Source: Erythrobacter sp. CCH5-A1
GTDB taxonomy: Bacteria; Pseudomonadota; Alphaproteobacteria; Sphingomonadales; Sphingomonadaceae
Reading direction: 5' to 3'
DNA: 64,000 nucleotides
Assembly (NCBI RefSeq): GCF_001557115.1
Contig: NZ_LSKQ01000232.1
Span: forward strand, 3,176 to 67,175
Shown here one piece after another: positions 9,331-18,161 of the stretch. The translations under genes were made by a program, and so were the position numbers. The notes under the pieces are model-generated. The model saw nothing but the letters and a program-made list of their open reading frames with translations. It was not told the DNA's origin and made no database searches. Numbering within the stretch: the stretch's first letter is position 1; each line of letters starts with the position of its first letter.

Positions 9331-10257
9331 GTGATTCAGTACCTGCCCTTCGAAAAGCCGATCGAGGCGCTCGACAGGCATGTGGCGGAACTCTCCGCCC
9401 ATGCCGAGGGAACCGAGGAGGCGCGGATGCTGCGCGAGCGGGCGGACAAGCTGCTCGCCGACACCTATGCGCGCCTCTCCCCGTGGGAGCGCACGCTGGT
9501 CGCCCGCCATCCGCAGCGGCCCCGGTTCGAGAAGCTGGTGGCGGGGCTGTTCAGCGAGTTCCTCCCCATCGCGGGCGACCGCACCTTCGGCGACGATCAG
9601 GCGATCGTCGGCGGCTTTGCGCGCTTTGAAGGGCGCAAGGTGATGGTGATCGGCCATGTGAAGGGCGAGGACACACCGGGGCGCCTCCGCCACAATTTCG
9701 GCATGGCCCGGCCCGAGGGTTATCGCAAGGCGATCCGGCTGATGGAGCTGGCTGACCGCTTCGGCCTCCCTGTGGTGACGCTGGTCGACACCCCCGGCGC
9801 CTTCCCCGGGGTCGATGCCGAGGCGCGGGGGCAGGCCGAGGCCATCGCCCGCTCGACCGAGGCGTGCCTCGCGATGGGCGTGCCGCTGGTCGCGGTGATC
9901 ATCGGCGAGGGCGGATCGGGCGGGGCGGTGGCGCTCGCCGCGGCCAACCGCGTGCTGATGTTCGAGCACGCGGTCTATTCGGTGATCTCGCCCGAGGGCT
10001 GCGCCTCGATCCTGTGGCGCAGCGCCGCGCAAGGCCCGGCCGCGGCCGAGGCGATGCGGGTGACGGCGGGCGACCTGCTCAAGCTCGGCGTGATCCACCG
10101 CATCGTCTACGAACCGCGCGGCGGCGCGCACCGCGACCATGCCGAAACGGTGAAGCGCCTTTCCCTCGCCCTGCGCGCCGAGCTCGATGCGCTCGCCGCC
10201 CTGACCCCTGCCGAGCTGCGCCGCGAGCGCGAGGAATTTTTCCTGCGGCTCGGCTAG
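9331..10257 (+). CDS. accA: Acetyl-CoA carboxylase carboxyltransferase subunit alpha
   Basis: Carboxyltransferase alpha subunit, which together with AccD moves the carboxyl group from biotin on AccB to acetyl-CoA, giving malonyl-CoA. 308 residues, with the family's FEKPI start, the HVKGEDTPGRLRHNFGM stretch, VDTPGAFPGVDAEARGQ and IIGEGGSGGAVALA, and the SVISPEGCASILWR segment near the end. The GTG start is preceded by GGAGCGGGGG. Placed 13 bases after mcr, it is probably cotranscribed and makes the substrate of Mcr. accD, accB and accC are not in the window. Its TAG stop shares a CTAG with the stop of the convergent MBL-fold gene. Whether it is the only accA in the genome cannot be seen here. 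Confidence 0.94.
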   Translation: MIQYLPFEKPIEALDRHVAELSAHAEGTEEARMLRERADKLLADTYARLSPWERTLVARHPQRPRFEKLVAGLFSEFLPIAGDRTFGDDQAIVGGFARFEGRKVMVIGHVKGEDTPGRLRHNFGMARPEGYRKAIRLMELADRFGLPVVTLVDTPGAFPGVDAEARGQAEAIARSTEACLAMGVPLVAVIIGEGGSGGAVALAAANRVLMFEHAVYSVISPEGCASILWRSAAQGPAAAEAMRVTAGDLLKLGVIHRIVYEPRGGAHRDHAETVKRLSLALRAELDALAALTPAELRREREEFFLRLG

Positions 10258-11339
10258 AACAGCACGTTCTCGTATTCGGTCGCCGTCCCGCCCGTCGGCA
10301 GGCTGATGCGGTCGCCATCGCGGCTGATGCGGATGGGGCCGTCATAGGCCTCACCGGTTCCTTCGAGGAACAACCGCTCGACCATCGCGAAGGGCATCGG
10401 CGGGATGGTATGGTAGAAAACCAGCATCCGCGCGCCCGCAATTTGGGCGATCTTCGCCGCCTCGACGGGGCTGGCGTGATAGCCCGGAATGTCGGCCATC
10501 ACCTTGGCGATCGCGGCCGAGCCGTTGCGCTGCGCGGCGGCCCCCATCCTGCCGACGAGATTGCGGTCGAGCGCCTCGTGGAACAGGACGTCGACGCCCT
10601 TGGCCGCGCGGGCGAAGCGCGGGTCGTAGGCGGTGTCGCCGCTGATCGCGATCGACCTGCCCTTGTAGTCCACCCGGTAGCCATAGGCGTCCTTGACCGG
10701 ATCGTGGCTGACGCGGATCGCGGTGACGGTGAGGTCGCCCTGCTTCAGCACCACCATGCTGTCGGCGCCGGGGGGTATGACGATCTCCTCCGCCGCCAGC
10801 CCCGCGCCTGCCGGATCGGCGATCTGCGGGCCGTGATGCGCGGTGCGGTAGGCGGCGTCGATGGCGTAGGCGCGGTTGAAGCCCTCCGCGACCGCGATCG
10901 TGCCCGGCGGGCCCGAGACCGGCAGCGGCGCGTGCCGCGCGCCCTGCACCCAGCTCTGCACCATCAGCTCGCCGAGGCCGTCGAAGTGGTCGGAATGGAG
11001 GTGGGTGAGGAACAAGCGCTCGGTCTTGCCGACCGGAAAGCCCATCCGCCCCAGCACCCGCATGCTGCCCGAACCGACGTCGAAGATCAGCTTCGTCTCG
11101 CCTGCGATCACTGCGATGCAGGCGCCCGCGCTGGTCGGATCGGCAATCGGCGAGCCCGTGCCGCAGACATAGGCATGGAGGCCGTCGGGCAGATCCTCGC
11201 TGGGATCGGTGCCGACATTCCTGTCGATCACCCGCTGGACAAGATAGAGCGCGATGGGCCGCTCGAAGATCTTGAAGGCGGCCAATCCGATAGCGGCAAA
11301 GCCGAGGAGGATGAGCGCGATGCGGGCGGTGCGGTTCAT
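10254..11339 (-). CDS. MBL-fold metallohydrolase with N-terminal membrane anchor
   Basis: Probable exported or membrane-anchored metallo-beta-lactamase-fold hydrolase of 361 residues. A hydrophobic N-terminal segment (about 7-22) is followed by the fold. The metal motif HLHSDH lies at about 113-118, with later ligands plausible at SHDP, SGDTAY and FYHTIPP. The pattern resembles the RNase Z/arylsulfatase-like MBL branch; the substrate is unknown. The start is the ATG that overlaps the TGA of the upstream M14 peptidase (ATGA), so translation is probably coupled. A longer upstream extension in this frame merely runs through the peptidase gene. Last gene of the dctA run, ending tail to tail with accA. 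Confidence 0.85.
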   Translation of the reverse strand: MNRTARIALILLGFAAIGLAAFKIFERPIALYLVQRVIDRNVGTDPSEDLPDGLHAYVCGTGSPIADPTSAGACIAVIAGETKLIFDVGSGSMRVLGRMGFPVGKTERLFLTHLHSDHFDGLGELMVQSWVQGARHAPLPVSGPPGTIAVAEGFNRAYAIDAAYRTAHHGPQIADPAGAGLAAEEIVIPPGADSMVVLKQGDLTVTAIRVSHDPVKDAYGYRVDYKGRSIAISGDTAYDPRFARAAKGVDVLFHEALDRNLVGRMGAAAQRNGSAAIAKVMADIPGYHASPVEAAKIAQIAGARMLVFYHTIPPMPFAMVERLFLEGTGEAYDGPIRISRDGDRISLPTGGTATEYENVLF

Positions 11340-12526
11340 GGTTCCGTCATCCCTCCTTGTGCCGCCAGCGCTTCCAGCATGCGCGCCGCCAGCGCGCGCG
11401 CGGCGGCGCGGGTCGCCGCGCGGTCTGCGGTGTCGGCGACTTCGTAGGTATAGGCGGGGATCGCATAGGTCTGGTGGAACCAGTTCTTCGCGGTCCCGCT
11501 CCCCGGATTGGCGTTGCGCGGCTCGAGCGTGAAGGGGTGGCCGGGGTAGGCCTGCTCCTGCCCGCCGAGCCATGCCGCAAGGAATGCCGCCTGGCCTGCG
11601 CTCGCCTCGTTCCCCTGCACGTAGAACAGGTTGCGCGCGGTCGAGTGGAAATCGACCATCAGCACCGGGCGCACCCCGGCGGGCAGGGCATCGAGCCAGG
11701 CCCTCACGCCGCGCGTCTCGGGCTGGGTGAATTCGCCCCAGTCGCGGTTGAGATCGACCGCACCGCGATTGGCGCGCCAGTGGCCGCGCGCGACGCCATC
11801 GGGGTTGAGCATTGGCACGACGAGCACCTGCACTTCGCCAAGCGACGCCGCGCGCCCGGCCAGCGCATCGACAAAGGCCTCCATCGCGATGGCGCCGGTC
11901 ACCTCGGGCGGGTGCTGGCGGCCGAGCAGGATGACGAGTTTGGGCGCATCGGCGCGGCCCAGGCGGATGGCTTCGATAAGGCGCCCGTCATGCGAGGCGC
12001 CGATCGTGAACACCGGCGCGCCGCTCGCCTTGCTCCAGCGGGCAAGCGCGGCCGACGTGTCGGCGGGGACGACGAGTTCCTGCGCGGCCACGATGCCACC
12101 CCCCGTGGGCAGGTCGAGCCGGGCGCTCGAGCCGTCGGCGCTGACCTCGGCCGGGATGTCGCGCCACGCGCCGCCGCCTGCCGAGAGCTTGGGGGCATAG
12201 CGGTGCCCGCTTTCGAGATAGCGCAGCGTGACGCTGACCGGCGCATCGCCCTTCGCCTCATAGCGGAAGGCGTACCACGGGCTGGGATTGATCGGCGGCG
12301 CATGTTCGGGCGTCACCAGCAGTTCGAAGGACCGCTCGCCCTTCACGGCGCAGGCATAGGGCGCCGCCCCGTCGAAATCGAAGGCAAGGCTGGCCGAGGC
12401 GCTATGGCAGGCAGGCCCCGCCGCGCGCCCCGAAGACGCAATCCCCGCTGGCGGCGGCGGCGCCCCCGCACATGCCGCCGCCAGCAGGGAGAGGCCGGCC
12501 CATACGTATCGCGCTGCGATGCCCAT
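11336..12526 (-). CDS. M14-family zinc carboxypeptidase lipoprotein
   Basis: Predicted lipoprotein metallocarboxypeptidase, 396 residues. A signal sequence ends in a lipobox with Cys19 (LLAAAC). Residues about 50-150 form a beta-rich N-terminal module with NPSPWYAFRYEA, reminiscent of bacterial cytosolic-carboxypeptidase-like (M14D) proteins. The catalytic part shows the zinc ligands H205-x-x-E208 and H294, an Arg near 261 (LNRDW) and the general base Glu near 362 (YTYEVAD). Family members trim C-terminal residues from peptides or polyglutamate chains; the substrate here is unknown. It starts 14 bases after the TonB receptor and overlaps the MBL gene, suggesting periplasmic processing of what the receptor brings in. 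Confidence 0.87.
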   Translation of the reverse strand: MGIAARYVWAGLSLLAAACAGAPPPPAGIASSGRAAGPACHSASASLAFDFDGAAPYACAVKGERSFELLVTPEHAPPINPSPWYAFRYEAKGDAPVSVTLRYLESGHRYAPKLSAGGGAWRDIPAEVSADGSSARLDLPTGGGIVAAQELVVPADTSAALARWSKASGAPVFTIGASHDGRLIEAIRLGRADAPKLVILLGRQHPPEVTGAIAMEAFVDALAGRAASLGEVQVLVVPMLNPDGVARGHWRANRGAVDLNRDWGEFTQPETRGVRAWLDALPAGVRPVLMVDFHSTARNLFYVQGNEASAGQAAFLAAWLGGQEQAYPGHPFTLEPRNANPGSGTAKNWFHQTYAIPAYTYEVADTADRAATRAAARALAARMLEALAAQGGMTEP

Positions 12527-12540
12527 GGGCGCAGGGCCTA

Positions 12541-15500
12541 TCAGAAGGTCTTGCGCAATTCGACCCGGAACACCCGCCCGCGGGGCGAATGCAGCGCGCT
12601 GAAGTAGCCCAGCTCCTCGTCCGCCAGCGGGGGATCCTTGTCGAACAGGTTGTTCACCCCGAGCCGGATCCGCGTGCCATCCAGCGCGCCATCCTCGAAG
12701 GAGTAGGACACGTTGAGGTTGAAGGTCAGGAAATCGTCCACGCGGAAGAAGTTAATGTTGGGATCGTTCGAGGTGAACGGCAGGTCGCGGCTGACGCTGG
12801 TGTCCCACACCTGCCCGACATATTGCGCGAACAGGCCGACATCGACCGGGCCCATGCCCCAGTTGACCGAGCCGGAGAAGCGCCACTTGGGCCGCCCTTC
12901 GATCTCCAGCAACTCGCCAAGCCCGCCGACGGTCACTTCCGGCGGCAGCGCCCCGGCAGCGACGCCGTCGAGCAATTGCTGGCCTTGCGCGCCTGCCGAC
13001 TGGACGAAGCCGACCAACCGCGCCGCGTTGAAGCGCAGACGGATATCGCCCGCACCGAAATCGGGGACGTTGTAGAACAGCCCGAAGTCCCAGCCCTTCG
13101 AAACGCGGCTGTCGAGGTTGAGGTAGGGATCGTTGACCAGCAGGATCTCGCCCGCCGGGGCCAGACCGGTGCCCGCGAAGAGCGCGATCTGTTCGGGCGA
13201 GGGGGTGTCGCGCACCACCGCCGGGTTGAAGCTGCCCGCCTGACGCAGCAGCAGATCGAGCGCGATCGCGTTGTCATCGCCGAAGGTGCCGACAAGCCCG
13301 GTCTGCTTCACCCGCCAGTAGTCGACGGTCAGCGTCAGGCCGGAGATGAACTCGGGCTCGAGCACGACGCCGAGATTGATGCTCTCGCTGTCCTCGGGTT
13401 CGAGCTGGTCGGTGCCCGAACGGAAGCTGATCACCCCTTCGCCCGGGCACACGCCGAGGCTCGAAAGCTGGCCCTTGAGCACCTGCGCCTGGCAGATCAC
13501 GAAGTCGTCGCGGGTGTTCGATCGGGTGGTGCCCTCGTCGTTGACCTGCACGAGGTTGGGGGCGCGGAAGCCCTGCGACCAAGCGCCGCGCAAGGTCACG
13601 CCGGGCAGCACGGTCCACGATGCAGCCGCGCGCGGGACGATCGCGGTCTGGTCGATATCGTCGAAATGCTCGATCCGCCCGGCAAGCTGGAGGTTCAATG
13701 CCTCGACCAGCGGGATATCCATGTCCTCGCTGACCAGCGGCACGAAGGTTTCGGCAAAGCCCGACCACACGTTGCGCACGCCGCTGGTGTCGGGCGAGGG
13801 GCTGGTGCCCACGACATCGCTGCCGAAGGTCACGCCGGGGATCACGCTGTCGGTCCAGGTGATGGTGCCGTCAAGCCGCGGGTCGCGATCGTCGAAGAAG
13901 GTCTCGCGCCGCCACTCGATCCCCGCCGCGATCCCGACATCGCCGCCGGGCAGGGTGAAAAGGGTCGAATTGCTGACCTTGAAATCGGCGAGCGCAAGGC
14001 TGGTGCCGCCCTTGCGGAACACGCTGATGCGGAACGGATCGATCGCGCTCGAGGGGTTGGGGGTGCAATCGCCCTGTCCGGGATCGCCCGTCACGCAGCC
14101 GCCGTTGAAGGGATTGTAGGCGTCGGGCGTAGACTTGTTGATCGCCTGCTGGAGCAGCGTGAGCGAGACGCGGTTGGCTTCGAGATCGGTGGTTCTGGCT
14201 TCGGAATAGACGAAGCCGGTGTCGAAATCCCACGACCCGAAATTGCCCTTGAGGCCGGCGACGAGGCGGTAGGAATCCTTGTCGACATTGACCTGACGGT
14301 TGCCCGCATCGACGAAGCGGTAGCGCTCCATGATCACGTCCGCGCCGGTGGTGGGGATGGTGGTGCCGGGGATGCGGTTGGGGTTGGCCGCGCCGCCGGG
14401 GAAGGTGACCGGGCCGAACGGGTTCCAGTAGGCATTGCGGCTGATCCCCACCGGCACCGCGCTGAGGATCGCGGCGGGGGTGATGAAGCGCTCGCTCTCC
14501 GAACGGTAATAGCTGCCTTCGAAATAGGCCTCGAGGTCATTGGTGAACTCGTAGCTGAGCAGGCCCATCACGTTGTAACGGGTCTTTTCGGAGACCAGCG
14601 TGCCGCCGAAATTGGTGTTGTAACGCACCGCCACGTCGGGGGTGATGCCGGGCCGCATGCACAGCCCGTTCGGCAGGTTGATGCGGCAGCCGGGCAGGGT
14701 GGAAGGCTGGAGGTAGAAATCGTCATCGGCGAGCGGCGTGCGGTTGGTCGGCGCCTGGATGTCGAACTGGCCGAACGGGCCGAAGGTGTTGCGGTTGTTG
14801 AACTGGCTGTCGCCTTCGAACGGCGTGCCGACCACCAGCGCGCTGCGATCGTCGTCGGCGGAGTAAGCCCGTTCGGATGTGGGCAGGCCGGTCTCGTGGA
14901 AATAGCCGGCATAGACGGTGAGGTTGGCCTTGCCCCCGGCAAAGTCGAAGCCGTAGCCCCCGGCGACCGAATAGGTATCGAGGCTGGTGCCCTCAGAGGT
15001 GCGGAACTCGCCTTCGATGAAGCCGCCCTTGCGGTTGCCGCGCAGCACGGTGTTGACAACGCCCGCCACCGCATCCGCGCCGTAGATCGCCGAAGCGCCG
15101 TCGCGCAGCACTTCGATGCGGCGCACCGAGCCGGGCGCGATCTCGTTGGTGTCGGGGCTGACCACGGGCACCAGCAGCTCGGTCTGGAAACCGGGGTTGA
15201 GCACCATGCGGCGGCCATTGATCAGCAGCAGCGTGTTGCCGGTGCCAAGATCGCGCAGGTTGATCGAGGCGGCATCGCCGCGCGCGTTGTTGACCGTGGT
15301 GTCGTTCTGCTCGTTGAACGCGACCGAGCCCGCCTGCGGGATCGAGCGGAACAGCTCGTCGCCCGAAGTCGCCGCGACGTTGGCGATGTCGACCTCGTCG
15401 ACCACGGTGACGGGCAAGACATCATTGATCTTGGCGCCCTGGATCTGGGTGCCGGTGACGATGATCTCGCGGCTGACATCCTCCTCGGGCGCGGGCTGCG

Positions 15501-15591
15501 GCGCGGCGGTGTCCTGCGCATGTGCGGCGGTGGCCGCGATCAGGCTGCCCGTGCACAGCAGGGCAAGCCTGCCCCAGAGTTTGCTCGACAT
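12541..15591 (-). CDS. TonB-dependent outer-membrane receptor
   Basis: Energy-dependent outer-membrane importer of 1016 residues. A signal peptide ends near AHA-QD at about residue 24, and REIIVTGTQI starts the plug region. The plug carries NLRDLGTGNTLLLINGRRM and VLRDGASAIYGADAVAGVVN, followed by a long beta-barrel ending in an aromatic terminal residue (VELRKTF). The ATG follows GGGGAGAG. It starts 2 bases after the hydrolase stop, so it is in the dctA run. The large-barrel type is typical of sphingomonads and often takes oligopeptides, glycans or aromatic compounds. The ligand cannot be read from the sequence; co-transcription with a dicarboxylate carrier, an esterase-like hydrolase and a carboxypeptidase is the only hint. 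Confidence 0.93.
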   Translation of the reverse strand: MSSKLWGRLALLCTGSLIAATAAHAQDTAAPQPAPEEDVSREIIVTGTQIQGAKINDVLPVTVVDEVDIANVAATSGDELFRSIPQAGSVAFNEQNDTTVNNARGDAASINLRDLGTGNTLLLINGRRMVLNPGFQTELLVPVVSPDTNEIAPGSVRRIEVLRDGASAIYGADAVAGVVNTVLRGNRKGGFIEGEFRTSEGTSLDTYSVAGGYGFDFAGGKANLTVYAGYFHETGLPTSERAYSADDDRSALVVGTPFEGDSQFNNRNTFGPFGQFDIQAPTNRTPLADDDFYLQPSTLPGCRINLPNGLCMRPGITPDVAVRYNTNFGGTLVSEKTRYNVMGLLSYEFTNDLEAYFEGSYYRSESERFITPAAILSAVPVGISRNAYWNPFGPVTFPGGAANPNRIPGTTIPTTGADVIMERYRFVDAGNRQVNVDKDSYRLVAGLKGNFGSWDFDTGFVYSEARTTDLEANRVSLTLLQQAINKSTPDAYNPFNGGCVTGDPGQGDCTPNPSSAIDPFRISVFRKGGTSLALADFKVSNSTLFTLPGGDVGIAAGIEWRRETFFDDRDPRLDGTITWTDSVIPGVTFGSDVVGTSPSPDTSGVRNVWSGFAETFVPLVSEDMDIPLVEALNLQLAGRIEHFDDIDQTAIVPRAAASWTVLPGVTLRGAWSQGFRAPNLVQVNDEGTTRSNTRDDFVICQAQVLKGQLSSLGVCPGEGVISFRSGTDQLEPEDSESINLGVVLEPEFISGLTLTVDYWRVKQTGLVGTFGDDNAIALDLLLRQAGSFNPAVVRDTPSPEQIALFAGTGLAPAGEILLVNDPYLNLDSRVSKGWDFGLFYNVPDFGAGDIRLRFNAARLVGFVQSAGAQGQQLLDGVAAGALPPEVTVGGLGELLEIEGRPKWRFSGSVNWGMGPVDVGLFAQYVGQVWDTSVSRDLPFTSNDPNINFFRVDDFLTFNLNVSYSFEDGALDGTRIRLGVNNLFDKDPPLADEELGYFSALHSPRGRVFRVELRKTF

Positions 15592-15593
15592 GA

Positions 15594-16550
15594 TTACTCT
15601 CCCCGTTTTTCGATTATCTTCAGTGATTGCGCCCAGTGGGCAAAAAGTTCGGGCCATTGGCTGATGACTTGTTCGGGCTCGCCCAGCCCCCAGCCGTGGC
15701 CGCCTTCGCGGAACAGGTGCAGCTCTGCACTCGCCCCGGCGGCGACGAGGGTCTGGAACAGGAGGATGCCGTGGCCCGGCGGCGTGGTCGGATCGTTGGC
15801 GGCGGCAAAGATGATGGTCGGCGGCGCGTCCTTGCCGGCATAGGTGTCGAGCGACCAGGCCGCCTCGGCTGCGGGCGTGGCCTTCTCGCCCACGATCTCG
15901 CGGCGGGTGCGGGTGGTGTCGTAGGGGGCGCGCAGGGTCACGACCGGGAACAGCAGCACGGCGAAATCGGGCCGGGCCGAGACGTGCTCGAAGCGGTCCT
16001 TGCCCTCGTAAAGCGCGCGCGCCGGCTGATAGGCGGTGAAGCCCGCCAGATGCCCGCCTGCCGAAAAGCCCATGATCCCGATCCTGTCCGGCGCGACCCC
16101 GAACTCGCCCGCGCGGGTGCGGATGATCTTCATCGCCCGCTGCGCGTCCATGAAGGGGGCGCTCGCATCCCAGCCGTCGTTGGGCAGGCGGTAGATCAGC
16201 TCGAAGACCGTGAAGCCCTGCGCGGCGAGCCACTGGGCGGCAGGCGTGCTTTCCTTCTTGAGCTGGATGCGGAAATAGCCGCCCCCGCCCGCCACCAGCA
16301 CCGCCGCGCCGTTGGACGTGGCGGGGCGATAGACCACCATGCGCGGCACGGCGATATTGGATACCGCGCCGAGCCCGGTGCCCTCGGTGCCGATCTTCTC
16401 CGGGCCTTCCACCTTGCCATTGCCGGGCGGGGTTCCGGGCCACAGGCGGATTTCTTCGCGCGCGGGGCCGCTCTCCGGCGCGGCCGCGCCGTTTGCCTGG
16501 AGCGCGGCGGGCATGAGCGCCGCCAGAACGGCGATCAGAAGGCGGATCAT
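15594..16550 (-). CDS. Secreted alpha/beta hydrolase (esterase/xylanase-esterase-like)
   Basis: Serine hydrolase of 318 residues with a signal peptide ([20 protein letters not shown]). The mature part opens with [10 protein letters not shown], then shows the oxyanion-region AGGGGYF near 87 and the nucleophile elbow GFSAGGH with Ser163. The acid is probably in AANDP, and the catalytic His is in EGGHGWGL near the C-terminus. The family contains polysaccharide and small-molecule esterases, so the precise substrate is open. Its ATG overlaps the TGA of dctA (ATGA) and its stop lies 2 bases before the TonB receptor start, so it is firmly inside this operon. Confidence 0.87.
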   Translation of the reverse strand: MIRLLIAVLAALMPAALQANGAAAPESGPAREEIRLWPGTPPGNGKVEGPEKIGTEGTGLGAVSNIAVPRMVVYRPATSNGAAVLVAGGGGYFRIQLKKESTPAAQWLAAQGFTVFELIYRLPNDGWDASAPFMDAQRAMKIIRTRAGEFGVAPDRIGIMGFSAGGHLAGFTAYQPARALYEGKDRFEHVSARPDFAVLLFPVVTLRAPYDTTRTRREIVGEKATPAAEAAWSLDTYAGKDAPPTIIFAAANDPTTPPGHGILLFQTLVAAGASAELHLFREGGHGWGLGEPEQVISQWPELFAHWAQSLKIIEKRGE

Positions 16551-17941
16551 GGCGCCTTCTCCATTGCCCGGACGATGCCCTCGCTCACCGGCCCGCTGCG
16601 CTCGTGGCGCTCGCTGTCCTCGGGCGCGAGCGGCATCGGCGCGCCCGCCAGCGCGGCATCGAGCCGCTCGCGGTCGAGCGCGTTCTCCCAGGCCGCGACG
16701 ATGATGGTCGCAACTGCATTGCCGATGAAATTGGTGAGCGCGCGGCATTCGCTCATGAAGCGGTCGATCCCGAGGATCAGCGCCATCCCGGCGACGGGCA
16801 CGCTCGGCACCACCGAAAGCGTCGCGGCGAGGATCACGAAACCCGCCCCCGTCACGCCCGCCGCGCCCTTGGAGCTGATCATCGCCACCAGCACCAGCGC
16901 GAGCTGCTCCGACAGGCTGAGCTCGATCCCCAGCGCCTGCGCGATGAATAGCGCGGCCAGCGTCATGTAGATATTGGTGCCGTCGAGATTGAAGGAATAG
17001 CCGGTGGGCACCACCATCCCCACCACCGCCTTGCGGCATCCGGCGATCTCCATCTTCTCCATCAGGCTCGGCAGCGCGGCCTCGGAGGAGGAGGTGCCCA
17101 GCACCAGCAGCAATTCCTCGCGCAGGTAACGGATCAGCGCGATGATCGAGAAGCCGCCCATCCAGCCGACCAGCCCCAGCACCACCAGCACGAAGAAGAG
17201 CGATGTGAGGTAGAAGGTCGCCACCAGCGCGGCGAGATTGGCGAGGCTCTCCAGCCCGAACTCGCCGATGGTGAAGGCAATCGCGCCGAAGGCCCCGATG
17301 GGCGCGAACTTCATCAGCATGTGGACGAGCTTGAACACCACCGCGCTGAAAGAGGTCAGCACGTCCATCACCAGATCGCTCGCCGGGCGGGTTGCGGCGA
17401 TCGCTACTCCGGCAAGGATCGCGACCAGCAAGACTTGCAGGATATTGCCCTGCGTCACCGCGCTGAACAGGGTTTCGGGGATGATCCCCAGCAGGAAACC
17501 GCTGATCGTCTGGGCGTGGGCGGTCTTGGCGTAATCGGCCACCGCACCGGCATCGAGCGTGGCGGGGTCGATGCCCAGCCCCTCGCCCGGGCGCACCAGA
17601 TTGCCGACCGCAAGGCCGATCACGAGCGCGAGGGTGGAGAAGAACAGGAAATAGGCAAAGGCCTTGCCCGCAACGCTGCCGACCGCCTTCAGGTCGCGCA
17701 TTCCGGCGATGCCGGTGGCCACGGTGAGGAAGATCACCGGCGCGATGATCATCTTGACCAGCTTGATGAACCCGTCGCCCAGCGGCTTGAGCGCGACGCC
17801 GACCTCGGGCGCGAAATGGCCCAGCGCGGCGCCCAGCGCGATCGCGGTCAGCACTTGAACATAGAGCTGGCGGTAGAACGGCTTGCGCGCGGCAGGGGCG
17901 GCAGGCGCGGGCGCAGGCATGGTGGCACTGTGCAAACCCAT
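16547..17941 (-). CDS. dctA: C4-dicarboxylate:cation symporter DctA
   Basis: Inner-membrane symporter for succinate, fumarate and malate (family DAACS), 464 residues. Family signatures are [18 protein letters not shown], the serine-rich loop [19 protein letters not shown], the transport motif [19 protein letters not shown] and [20 protein letters not shown], with eight or nine hydrophobic segments. The start at 17941 was chosen because AAGGGGAG lies just upstream; a second ATG at 17920 is possible. It heads a five-gene run and faces dctB-dctD across about 220 bases of regulatory DNA. Confidence 0.94.
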   Translation of the reverse strand: MGLHSATMPAPAPAAPAARKPFYRQLYVQVLTAIALGAALGHFAPEVGVALKPLGDGFIKLVKMIIAPVIFLTVATGIAGMRDLKAVGSVAGKAFAYFLFFSTLALVIGLAVGNLVRPGEGLGIDPATLDAGAVADYAKTAHAQTISGFLLGIIPETLFSAVTQGNILQVLLVAILAGVAIAATRPASDLVMDVLTSFSAVVFKLVHMLMKFAPIGAFGAIAFTIGEFGLESLANLAALVATFYLTSLFFVLVVLGLVGWMGGFSIIALIRYLREELLLVLGTSSSEAALPSLMEKMEIAGCRKAVVGMVVPTGYSFNLDGTNIYMTLAALFIAQALGIELSLSEQLALVLVAMISSKGAAGVTGAGFVILAATLSVVPSVPVAGMALILGIDRFMSECRALTNFIGNAVATIIVAAWENALDRERLDAALAGAPMPLAPEDSERHERSGPVSEGIVRAMEKAP

Positions 17942-18006
17942 GTGTCGCCGGCTCCCCTTCAGATAATCTGCTCTCCGCGTCCAGAATCGGCGCGGCGGAC
18001 GCGATC

Positions 18007-18022
18007 CGCAAGGCCTTGGCCT
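18007..18022 (-). promoter_or_regulatory. Candidate sigma-54 promoter for dctA
   Basis: Read on the minus strand, AGGCCAAGGCCTTGCG has the invariant GG-N10-GC spacing and the GGC...TTGC core of a -24/-12 promoter, but lacks other consensus positions (ACG, final W). It would start transcription about 55 bases before the dctA ATG. The position fits the upstream dyads. The call is weakened by the missing GAFTGA loop in the neighbouring DctD. Confidence 0.45.
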
Positions 18023-18076
18023 CGCATCGTGAGATGTCATGATTTCAGGAGTTTAGGGAATTCGGATGCCGCAAGT

Positions 18077-18124
18077 GTGCGGAAATCCGCACAGAATGCT
18101 TGCGTGCTGTGCGGAAAAGCGCAC
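18077..18124. promoter_or_regulatory. Tandem dyads, probable DctD binding sites
   Basis: Two related dyads lie between dctA and dctB: GTGCGGAAATCCGCAC (18077-18092, perfect 6-bp arms) and GTGCGGAAAAGCGCAC (18109-18124, outer GTGC/GCAC arms perfect). Their centres are 32 bp apart, about three helical turns, so they lie on one face. This is the arrangement of DctD enhancer sites upstream of dctA in rhizobia, and both lie about 55-115 bases upstream of the proposed dctA promoter. Confidence 0.65.
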
Positions 18125-18161
18125 AAGGGTTGCGCGACGGGCAAGCAGGCAGGGGCGGGCG

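Noticed and set aside
12472..15843. A 1123-codon open frame antisense to the TonB receptor
   Set aside because: It is full of His/Arg/Ala/Gly repeats typical of GC-rich antisense frames, has no recognisable domain, and lies opposite a well-supported receptor gene.
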